Positions 1 through 6,386 of a DNA stretch of 14,190 bases are shown here, piece after piece. Below the pieces are notes generated by a model. It was given only the letters and a program-made list of their open reading frames with translations, was not told the DNA's origin and made no database searches. Location: contig CAYPKG010000044.1 in assembly GCA_964411275.1 (NCBI GenBank), positions 1-14,190 on the forward strand, given 5' to 3'. Numbering within the stretch: the stretch's first letter is position 1; each line of letters starts with the position of its first letter. The translations under genes and the position numbers were made by a program. The stretch is from CAYPKG01 sp964411275 (GTDB taxonomy: Bacteria > Bacillota > Clostridia > Christensenellales > CAG-138).

Positions 1-21
1 TTGCTTTTGCGTGGCATGATA

Positions 22-154
22 ACAACTCCTTTGTGGTTTGATTCTACCACACTAATGAGTTGTCCGCTTTACTGGGGCCAGGTCAAATAAGTGGCGCTTC
101 GAGGCCGCACGCTAATCACTGTTTTAGCTCTTGTTAAATGTGCGGCGATCCAGT
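22..154 (+). ncRNA. Candidate IS110 bridge RNA region
   Basis: The leader of the recombinase gene carries strong pairing. ACAACTC (22-28) pairs with GAGTTGT (57-63). Inside that, TGTGGT (32-37) pairs with ACCACA (46-51), leaving an asymmetric internal loop and an 8-base apical loop. Further on, GCCGCAC (104-110) pairs with GTGCGGC (140-146), enclosing GCTAA (111-115) paired with TTAGC (124-128) and an 11-base bulge. ACTGG (71-75) can close the second unit with CCAGT (150-154). Stems with internal loops just upstream of the gene are what IS110-subgroup bridge RNAs look like, with the loops carrying target and donor guides. The RNA ends and the guide assignments are not established; this is inferred from structure and position. 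Confidence 0.4.
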
Positions 155-197
155 CCCTGCCTTTCTCCTCACCAATTCACAATAAGGAGGAGGCATT

Positions 198-1418
198 GTG
201 AAAGTTGTTTACCCCATCTGTTGCGGCGTCGATGTACACAAGACCTTTCTCGTCGCCACAATCATCACCACGGAGGGAAGCACGCCCCAATACCGGAAGA
301 AACGCTTTTCCACCTTCAACAAATCCATCTTGTCATTCAAGCAATGGCTGCTAGAGAACCACTGTCTGGATGTTTGCATGGAGAGTACAGGAAAGTACTG
401 GATTCCCATTTACAATCTGCTGGAGGATACGATCCGTGTTACCATCGCCAATCCCAAATGGGTTACCGCTGTCAAAGGGAACAAGGATGATGTCAAGGAC
501 TCCAAGTGGATCGGGGACCTTTTTCGGCTGGGGTTGGTACCCGGAAGCTTCATCCCCTCCAAGCCAATCCGTATCCTGCGGGAGTACACGCGCTACCGTG
601 CAAAGCTGGTAGCCTGCAAGTCCAGCGAAAAGAACCGTTTCCAGAATGCGTTCACCGTTTGCAATGTAGCCCTTGATGCTGTCGTCAGCGACATGTTTGG
701 CAAGTCTGCCAGTGCCATCACGGACTACCTTGTGAATGCGGATTCTTTTGACCCCCAATACTGTGTTTCGCTCCTGCAGCGCTCCCTCAAGAAAAAGGCG
801 GATTCCGTGCTTGAAGCGATTGACGGTTTCCAGATGTCCGAGGAACAGAGGACCCGCATTCGACTTGTCCGTCAACACATGGTCTTCGTTGAACAACTCA
901 TCGTCAGGCTGGACAACATCATTGGTGAGATGGCAACTCCCTATGAAAACACCATCCAACTCCTTTGTACCATTCCCGGCGTGGATCACGCCTCCGCTGT
1001 TACGATCCTTTCTGAAATCGGCACCGATATGTCCCAGTTTTCTTCCTCAAGGCGTCCTTGTGCCTGGGCGGGTCTGACGCCCGGCAACAATCAATCCGCG
1101 GGTAAGAAAAAATCTGTCCGTATCACCAGAGCCGGTGTTTACCTCAAACCCGCTCTCGTACAGGCTGCTCATGCCGCCGTCAAGTCGAAGGAATCCGCTT
1201 ACTATCGCGTCAAGTACGAACGCATCTCCAAGCGCAGGGGCAAGAAACGGGCCATTATCGCCATTGCAAGGATGATCCTCACTGCTGTGTTCCACATGCT
1301 CCAATCCGGGAAGGTCTTTAATCCTTCTGATCTTTTCAAGGTTGATATCCCTTTGGAGCTTCGACAAAAACAAAAGGAAAAAGCTTTGAGGCAGGCCGCC
1401 AGACTCCTGATTGCTTAA
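198..1418 (+). CDS. IS110-family transposase (bridge-RNA-guided recombinase)
   Basis: This 406-residue protein catalyses insertion and excision of its own element. The N-terminal RuvC-like DEDD domain shows D12 (in GVDVHK), E62 (in MESTG) and the D98-x-x-D101 pair, in the order and spacing expected for IS110. The C-terminal Transposase_20 domain has a helix-hairpin-helix-like IPGV stretch (259-262) and the motif AGLTPGNNQSAGK (291-303), where S300 is in the position of the catalytic serine. The length is within the family range and all motifs are present, so the gene looks functional. The GTG start is chosen because an AGGAGG site (185-190) lies seven bases upstream. The 119-residue reading frame overlapping the 5' end has no such support. 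Confidence 0.95.
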   Translation: MKVVYPICCGVDVHKTFLVATIITTEGSTPQYRKKRFSTFNKSILSFKQWLLENHCLDVCMESTGKYWIPIYNLLEDTIRVTIANPKWVTAVKGNKDDVKDSKWIGDLFRLGLVPGSFIPSKPIRILREYTRYRAKLVACKSSEKNRFQNAFTVCNVALDAVVSDMFGKSASAITDYLVNADSFDPQYCVSLLQRSLKKKADSVLEAIDGFQMSEEQRTRIRLVRQHMVFVEQLIVRLDNIIGEMATPYENTIQLLCTIPGVDHASAVTILSEIGTDMSQFSSSRRPCAWAGLTPGNNQSAGKKKSVRITRAGVYLKPALVQAAHAAVKSKESAYYRVKYERISKRRGKKRAIIAIARMILTAVFHMLQSGKVFNPSDLFKVDIPLELRQKQKEKALRQAARLLIA

Positions 1419-1721
1419 GGTGTCGTCTTGCCTGAGCATATTTCCCTCCCTGCCGTTTCTGCCTGATCTGTGGCCCTCTCGCCCAGGTTTGTTTCCTGTA
1501 CCCTTCTTTGCTTTATGGACTCCGTTTTTGCTTTGCCGTTTGTTTCACACTACCATCCTCCTATTGATGTATATTATAGGTGGAAAAGGGAGGCTATAGC
1601 AAGAGCTTTGTGATATCATAGTACAATTATAAACAATCATGAACTATCGATTCGAGAATAATTGTTATATACTAAGACTAACTTATGACAGTCAGAAACA
1701 AATTGAAAGAAGAGTTTTGCT
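1419..1721. other. Gene-free stretch: IS right end plus leader of the next operon
   Basis: No convincing gene lies here. A 62-residue frame (1411-1599) is low-complexity and has no ribosome binding site. An imperfect hairpin joins CCTCCTAT (1557-1564) to ATAGGTGG (1576-1583) with one mismatch and may belong to the IS right end. From about 1600 the sequence turns AT-rich, as expected for a promoter region. TATACT (1668-1673) could be a -10 box, but nothing resembling TTGACA lies 16-18 bases upstream, so I do not call a promoter. AACAAT (1632-1637) and ATTGTT (1661-1666) form a loose inverted repeat of unknown meaning. Confidence 0.4.
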
Positions 1722-2918
1722 ATGTGTTATGCCAGCGGAGCAACCAATCATGGAAATTGTGGATTTTCCAGGCTGGAAGACGGCGTGCTGCATTGTGGTC
1801 CGGCACTGGAGGAAAGGTATTTACGCCTGGGGATTCAAAACACCTGGATTACCTTTTATGCAAAGCTTTCAGGGGAACCGGAGGAAAATGTCACCGTGTG
1901 CCTTCATTGGCCGGCCTATGATGCCAGCAAAAACATCAGTACTGATGAATGGGAACGGAAAATACACTCTTATGGCCGTGCGGTGAAAGATTTAATCTAC
2001 TTAAGCTCGGACGAAATGTCTTGGAACCGGGTGAAGCCCGTTTTTTCAAATGGGAATGAACATACATTTCAGGCAGTGTTGAGCGATAAAGGGACGGCTT
2101 ATGTGTGCGTAGGCCTCCCCTATACATTTTCAATGTTCGAAAATATGGTAAAAGGTGCCAAATTGAGTCCTGGCGTTCAAGTTGAGACTATTGGCCCGGA
2201 CTACTGCGGTGCGCCGATTCATGTGTTCACTCTGACCAATCCAGCCATCGATGTAAAAAGTAAAAAATCCATTTGGTATCAGGCGGTGCAGCATCCTCAT
2301 GAACCCCTTGGAGCATTTGTGGGAGAAGGCATGATCCGTTACCTGATGAGCGAAGCAGCCAAGCCACTGCTTGATCGCTACATCTTCCATTTGATCCCGG
2401 TATTTAGCGTGTGGCATTGGCTACACAGTTGCCAGAAGCATGTGACGGGCATCAATCCCAATCGAGACTGGGTTAATCAGGCACTGCCCGAGGTACGGGC
2501 GACAGCCGCCTATATTGGAGAGGCCATGGCCCGAGGCGAACGCTTCGCATTGTCCTTTGACGTGCATACCGGGATTTCTGAAATCTCGGACACCAGCCAA
2601 TGTGTTTCCTCCATAAGCATCAGCCAGGTACGGCCTGAGGAAGAGAAATTTGCCAATCTGCTACAAAATATGAGCAACTATTTCCAACCCGGTGCCGTAT
2701 ACGATTGGGGTGAAACAGTGCCGACGTTGTTTGAAGAGTATATCCGTCGCTTGGGGGTTCAATCGCACGTCTTGGAGCTGTGCCGATACAACTGGTATGA
2801 CAGAGCATCTGGCCAAGTGTGTTTCCCCCAAAGGCAGGTGTATCTCGATCTGGGTCGAGACTTTGTCAGAGCGATTGATGCCTATCTAGACAAAACAGAA
2901 GGCGAGAAGGCGCAATGA
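1722..2918 (+). CDS. M14-family zinc carboxypeptidase-like protein
   Basis: The 398-residue protein resembles the M14 metallocarboxypeptidases of the cytosolic carboxypeptidase type, with a beta-rich N-terminal domain (about 10-130) ahead of the catalytic domain. The zinc site is visible as H191-P-H-E194 and H282 in the DVHTG motif. N245 and R248 in NPNRDW match the substrate-carboxylate-binding region, and E352 in LELCR matches the general-base glutamate. No signal peptide or membrane segment is seen, so it probably acts in the cytoplasm. The only in-frame ATG after the upstream stop is at 1722, with a weak AAAGAAGAG site before it. It overlaps the next permease gene by ATGA, so it is translationally coupled to an importer. 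This suggests trimming of an imported amino-acyl or peptidyl substrate. The substrate is unknown; an amidase or deacylase activity is also possible. Confidence 0.8.
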   Translation: MCYASGATNHGNCGFSRLEDGVLHCGPALEERYLRLGIQNTWITFYAKLSGEPEENVTVCLHWPAYDASKNISTDEWERKIHSYGRAVKDLIYLSSDEMSWNRVKPVFSNGNEHTFQAVLSDKGTAYVCVGLPYTFSMFENMVKGAKLSPGVQVETIGPDYCGAPIHVFTLTNPAIDVKSKKSIWYQAVQHPHEPLGAFVGEGMIRYLMSEAAKPLLDRYIFHLIPVFSVWHWLHSCQKHVTGINPNRDWVNQALPEVRATAAYIGEAMARGERFALSFDVHTGISEISDTSQCVSSISISQVRPEEEKFANLLQNMSNYFQPGAVYDWGETVPTLFEEYIRRLGVQSHVLELCRYNWYDRASGQVCFPQRQVYLDLGRDFVRAIDAYLDKTEGEKAQ

Positions 2919-3823
2919 AAAAACATATCACCAAGTATGGCTGGCTGCATTTGATGGTTCTGCCCGGGTTAATCTTCTTTCTACTATTCAAATACGTCCC
3001 CATGTATGGTATTATCATTGCCTTTAAAAACTATCAGCCCGCCAATGGTTTTTGGGGCATTATCAAAGCCCCCAACGTATGCTTTAAGCATTTTGAGTCG
3101 TTCTTCAGTTCCATGTATTTTACCCGTCTGTTGGGGAACACCCTCACAATCAGCCTGCTTAAGCTGGCGATCAGCTTTCCCATGCCCATTCTCTTTGCCC
3201 TGATGATCAACGAAATTCGTCATACTGCCTTTAAACGTACCGTGCAGACCATTTCCTATATGCCCCATTTTTTGTCCTGGGTGGTGCTGGCCTCCCTGAT
3301 TAAAATCCTGTTCTCTACGGACGACGGACCCATCATAGTGATGATTAACAAGCTCTTCGGGTATGAGATGGGCTCTGTGCTCAAGTCAAAGACAGCCTTT
3401 GTGCCTCTTTTGGTGATTAGTGATATTTATAAAACCGTGGGTTGGGGAAGCATTATCTATTTGGCCGCCATTTCTGGTATTAATGAGGAATTGTACGACG
3501 CAGCGCTCATTGATGGGGCCAATCGCCGCCAGCAAATGTTTCATATAACACTGCCCGCCATTGCCGAAATTATCGTGGTGTTCCTGATTTTGCGGGTGGG
3601 CACACTGATGAGTGAAAACTTTGAGCAAATCTTCAATTTATACTCGCCCAGCGTCTACGCGGTAGCTGACGTGTTTGAAACATTCACCTATCGAGCAGGT
3701 CTAGAAGATGCCAAATATTCCTTTGCGGCGGCGGTGGGTTTATTCCAGGGCGTAATTGGGTTGGTGTTGGTGGTATTATCCAATTCGCTGTCACACAAGC
3801 TTGGCTCCGAAGGACTTTGGTGA
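2915..3823 (+). CDS. Carbohydrate ABC transporter permease, LplB type
   Basis: This 302-residue integral membrane protein is one half of the channel of a CUT1-like importer for oligosaccharides or glycosides. The N-terminus with a first hydrophobic segment (about 10-35, HLMVLPGLIFFLLFKYVPMY) and the phrase IIIAFKNYQPANG are typical of the LplB/YtePQ group. Several further hydrophobic segments follow, and the cytoplasmic EAA loop (EELYDAALIDGA) that docks the ATPase is intact. The ATG overlaps the stop of the carboxypeptidase gene. The second permease follows after 15 bases. In related systems the ATPase is a shared MsmX-type protein encoded elsewhere, which fits the lack of an ATPase gene here. 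Confidence 0.95.
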   Translation: MKKHITKYGWLHLMVLPGLIFFLLFKYVPMYGIIIAFKNYQPANGFWGIIKAPNVCFKHFESFFSSMYFTRLLGNTLTISLLKLAISFPMPILFALMINEIRHTAFKRTVQTISYMPHFLSWVVLASLIKILFSTDDGPIIVMINKLFGYEMGSVLKSKTAFVPLLVISDIYKTVGWGSIIYLAAISGINEELYDAALIDGANRRQQMFHITLPAIAEIIVVFLILRVGTLMSENFEQIFNLYSPSVYAVADVFETFTYRAGLEDAKYSFAAAVGLFQGVIGLVLVVLSNSLSHKLGSEGLW

Positions 3824-3838
3824 AAAGGAGGTAGACAA

Positions 3839-4729
3839 ATGTCTAAACGCAAAAAGAAGATAGCAGCTTTTGACGTGATGAACACCTTTTTGATGGTGCT
3901 GATATGCGTCCTGATGCTTTATCCGTTTCTGTTTATACTGGGGCGTTCCCTAATGGGGCCGGTGGAAAAGGCGTTGCATCCCATACGCATTATTCCCGCT
4001 GAAATTTCCCTAGATGCCTATGCTTACGTTTTTCGCCGGGGCTCCTTTATCACCACGGGTCTGCTTAACAGTGTTAAGCGTACTGCCATTGGTACCCTGC
4101 TCAATATGGTGATTACCACCCCTATGGCCTATGTTATGTCAAGAAAGGATTATCCCCTTCGCAATGCGATTACCGTTGTGGTTATTTTCACTATGTGGTT
4201 TGGGGGAGGCTTAATCCCCAACTATTTACTGATTAAGAACCTAGGCCTGATGAACAGCTACTGGGCGCTGTGGCTACCTGGCTTGATTTCCGCCTGGAAC
4301 ATGATGGTGCTACGCAACTTCTTTGCCATGATCTCTAAAGAAATTGAGGAAAGTGCTCGGATTGACGGGGCCAATGACTTGATTATCTTCACTCGCATTA
4401 TTCTACCCCTGTCCGCGGCTTCACTGGCTTCAATCTCCCTGTTTTATGCGGTGGGGCACTGGAACGCCTGGTTTGACGCCATGCTGTACATTAGCGATGT
4501 TGACAAGCTACCACTTCAAAACCATCTGCGGCGGATTCTCACCTCCATTACAGCTTTGAGCACAGAGCAGCAGGGCGCTATCAGCGAAGGCAGCTCCGCC
4601 CGCGTGCCCACAGCGGATCTGCTGCAATTCGCCTGCGTCGTTGTGACCATTACTCCTATTATGCTGGTGTATCCCTTCTTGCAGAAGTACTTTGTAAAGG
4701 GTGTAATGGCTGGATCACTCAAGGGATAG
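3839..4729 (+). CDS. Carbohydrate ABC transporter permease, LplC/YtcP type
   Basis: The second channel subunit of the importer has 296 residues. It opens with a short basic stretch (MSKRKKK) and a transmembrane segment (about 15-37). The RSLMGPVEKALHPIRIIPAEISLDAY-like region is typical of YtcP/LplC permeases. The EAA loop (EIEESARIDGAN) is complete and is followed by ILPLS. The C-terminal YPFLQKYFVKGVMAGSLKG is the standard ending of this family, so the protein is full length. An AAAGGAGG site lies just upstream of the ATG. It pairs with the LplB-type permease and is followed by the solute-binding protein gene, the classical order without an ATPase. Confidence 0.95.
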   Translation: MSKRKKKIAAFDVMNTFLMVLICVLMLYPFLFILGRSLMGPVEKALHPIRIIPAEISLDAYAYVFRRGSFITTGLLNSVKRTAIGTLLNMVITTPMAYVMSRKDYPLRNAITVVVIFTMWFGGGLIPNYLLIKNLGLMNSYWALWLPGLISAWNMMVLRNFFAMISKEIEESARIDGANDLIIFTRIILPLSAASLASISLFYAVGHWNAWFDAMLYISDVDKLPLQNHLRRILTSITALSTEQQGAISEGSSARVPTADLLQFACVVVTITPIMLVYPFLQKYFVKGVMAGSLKG

Positions 4730-4730
4730 T

Positions 4731-4761
4731 CACCGTGAAATTGTACGGTGTTACAACACCG
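4731..4761 (+). promoter_or_regulatory. Two mutually exclusive small hairpins before the binding-protein gene
   Basis: CACCGT (4731-4736) pairs perfectly with ACGGTG (4745-4750). The second arm overlaps CGGTGT (4746-4751), which pairs perfectly with ACACCG (4756-4761) across a TACA tetraloop. Only one of the two stems can form at a time. There is no U-run after either, so a terminator is unlikely. A role in mRNA processing or protection of the binding-protein message is possible. The pairing is seen; the function is inferred. Confidence 0.3.
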
Positions 4762-4789
4762 GCAATAAATAATCAATCAGGAGGAGACT

Positions 4790-5558
4790 ATGATGAAGAA
4801 CCAACGGAATGGAAAAGGGTTGGCCTTGCTGCTGTGTCTGGTAATGCTGTTCGCAATGGTACCAACGGCCTTGGCACAGGAGGACTATGTATGGGATGGC
4901 GAACCTGCCATCGTGTATNNNNNNNNNNGAGGACGGCGTTGTCTTTGAGGACATGATGAACTACATTGTTGAACAAAGCGGTGCTCATCTGCAATTGAAC
5001 TTTGTTTCCGTAGAGGATTATCCCACTATCATGCGCCTAAAGCTAGCAGGCGGTGAGGTTATTGACAGTCTGGATCTGATCTATCTGGATCAAAACTGGG
5101 TGCAGTTCTATGCTTTGGGTCAGCTTAAGGCGGTGGATGGGGTGTTCAAAAANNNNNNNNNNGCGCCCACCTTCTACGAGAAGCTGAAAACAGGCTATGA
5201 CGGCCTATGGAGTGAGGATGGTCAGCTCTATGCCATGCCAAACTGCCGGGCTTTCAGGCGGGGCACGATGAACTCCATTCGCCAGGACTGGCTGGACAAG
5301 CTAAATATGGACATGCCCGAAACCCTGGACGAATATATCACATATCTGGAAGGCGTAAAGCAAAACGATATGAACGGCAATGGGAATCCCAACGACGAAT
5401 ATGGCATTGCTGGGGCCAGCGGTATGCTGAACATGTTCTGCTGCTTCTTCACTGGCGGTGTGACTGAAACGGGTCGCTACCTGAATGAAAATGGGGAAGT
5501 TTGCAGCATTCAAAGCAGTGAAAACTATATTGCTCTGCTTGACTTTGTAAAGCTTTGA
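4790..5558 (+). CDS. Extracellular sugar-binding protein, N-terminal part (frameshifted, with gaps)
   Basis: This is the substrate-capturing subunit of the ABC importer. A GGAGGAG site precedes ATGATG at 4790. The first residues form a clear signal peptide: KNQRNGKG, a hydrophobic core, then PTALA before QEDY, a signal peptidase I site. No lipobox cysteine is seen, unlike most Firmicute binding proteins. After a 10-N gap the frame resumes as EDGVVFEDMMNYIVEQSGAH and runs through typical family-1 motifs (LYAMPNCRAFRRGTM, QDWLDKLNMDMPETLDEY, NDMNGNGNPNDEYGI). The frame before the first gap and the frame after it differ, so the true gap length is not 10. A second 10-N gap (5153) keeps the frame. 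The frame ends at TGA 5556-5558, where one extra T in CTTTGAT breaks it; the protein continues in the next frame. Confidence 0.85.
4919..4928. other. Assembly gap (10 N) inside the binding-protein gene
   Basis: The run is exactly 10 N. The signal-peptide frame ends on a codon boundary at 4918 and the downstream frame starts on one at 4929, so the real length should be a multiple of three if the gene is intact. Confidence 0.95.
5153..5162. other. Assembly gap (10 N) inside the binding-protein gene
   Basis: The run is exactly 10 N. The reading frame is kept across it, between GVFK and APTFYEKLK. Confidence 0.95.
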
Positions 5559-6327
5559 TAACGGCTATTGCCCCAAGGAATGGGATACCATGGAAGCCGC
5601 TCAGTTCTGGGATCTGGTGGTGGCTGACCGGGTGGGCACCATTGGTAGTTGGTATTCCAGCCATTGTAGCTACATGGAGCGGCTGTGGGAATTGAATCCT
5701 AAAGCCGATTATGTGCCCCTGTTGCCCTTCGGTTGCGTGGAGGGTGTTGATCCCAAGTATCCCTGTGACGCACCCTATGCCTCTGTGGTTTGCTTTCCCA
5801 GCACCGGAGCACATCTGGAGGAAGTTGCTAAGTTCATTGAATGGTATACCTCTGACATTGAGCATATGCTCACCGTGGAAAACGGTATCCCCGGTATCCA
5901 CTGGGAATGGGCGGATAAGGAAAACCGGGTGATCCGCATCTTGGACGATACTTATCGCACTGCCTCCAATGGTTACTATCGACTCATGCTTATGGAAGGC
6001 TTCTTTGGTGACTATCTGTATGAAAGCTATGAAAATAAGGCAGACGAGTTGCTTTACAAGCTGCGTTATGAAATCAATCAGCTCCCCGACAAATACTATC
6101 AAGAGCCATTTGACTTCCTGGTATCCTATGATTACACAGGCACTCCTGTAGAAGACCTGCTGGGTGAAGGCAAGACCCTGTTTGAAGAAGGCCAGGCCGC
6201 CTATTTGAGTGGCGGAATAGACCGTGAGGAAATGCTGGAAATTCAGCAGCAGTACATTGAAATGGAAGACTCCATTTACCGTCAGGTACGCACCGCCCAA
6301 TATAATAAAGCAATGGGCATTGAGTAA
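5551..6327 (+). CDS. Extracellular sugar-binding protein, C-terminal part (frameshifted continuation)
   Basis: This frame carries the rest of the binding protein. Reading CTTGAT instead of CTTTGAT at 5553-5559 would give DFVKLDNGYCPKEWDT and continue without a break to the stop at 6325-6327. Downstream motifs typical of the LplA-like group include FGCVEGVDP, FIEWYTSDIEHMLTVENGIPGIHW and the C-terminal helix (IQQQYIEMEDSIYRQVRTAQYNKAMGIE). The in-frame ATG at 5590 has no ribosome binding site and lies inside the conserved fold, so it is not an independent gene start. With the N-terminal part, the whole protein would be roughly 510 residues plus the gaps, a normal length. A sequencing error in a draft assembly is as likely as a real pseudogene. 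Confidence 0.8.
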   Translation, partial: SFDNGYCPKEWDTMEAAQFWDLVVADRVGTIGSWYSSHCSYMERLWELNPKADYVPLLPFGCVEGVDPKYPCDAPYASVVCFPSTGAHLEEVAKFIEWYTSDIEHMLTVENGIPGIHWEWADKENRVIRILDDTYRTASNGYYRLMLMEGFFGDYLYESYENKADELLYKLRYEINQLPDKYYQEPFDFLVSYDYTGTPVEDLLGEGKTLFEEGQAAYLSGGIDREEMLEIQQQYIEMEDSIYRQVRTAQYNKAMGIE

Positions 6328-6340
6328 CCCTTCCATAAAA

Positions 6341-6372
6341 GCCGGGCGCGGGGTAAAAGCTCCGCGCCCGGC
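6341..6372 (+). other. Strong intercistronic hairpin after the binding-protein gene
   Basis: GCCGGGCGCGG (6341-6351) is a perfect 11-bp inverted complement of CCGCGCCCGGC (6362-6372). G-U and G-C pairs extend the stem inward to about 14 bp around an AAAA loop. No U-tract follows on the plus strand; the sequence runs straight into the AAAGGA site of the next gene. A stable GC-rich stem without U-tract after a binding-protein gene fits a 3' stabiliser that keeps the binding-protein message more abundant than its neighbours. Partial termination is the alternative. Confidence 0.65.
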
Positions 6373-6386
6373 ATGAAAGGATACAT

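Larger units (their letters stand above)
1..1600 (+). mobile_element. IS110-family insertion sequence (approximate limits)
   Basis: One intact DEDD recombinase gene is flanked by about 200 bases of non-coding sequence on each side, which is the usual IS110 plan. IS110 elements lack terminal inverted repeats and make little or no target duplication, so the ends cannot be fixed by eye. The left end lies at or before the structured leader that starts near base 22, and may be outside the window. The right end lies somewhere between the recombinase stop and the AT-rich stretch that begins near 1600. The structured RNA-like region lies upstream of the gene, which resembles the IS110 subgroup rather than IS1111, where the bridge RNA is downstream. 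Family identity is firm; both limits are guesses. Confidence 0.6.

Noticed and set aside
1411..1599. A 62-residue open frame after the transposase gene.
   Set aside because: It overlaps the transposase end, has no ribosome binding site and is a biased Leu/Phe/Pro stretch from pyrimidine-rich DNA.
1750..1785. A possible frameshift at the start of the M14-type protein: another frame reads MEIVDFPG after a GGAG site, which resembles the usual start of cytosolic carboxypeptidase-like N-terminal domains.
   Set aside because: The main frame from 1722 already contains a plausible domain start (HGNCGFSRLEDG) and is open without a break to 2918, so a frameshift is not needed. An alignment with close homologues would settle it.
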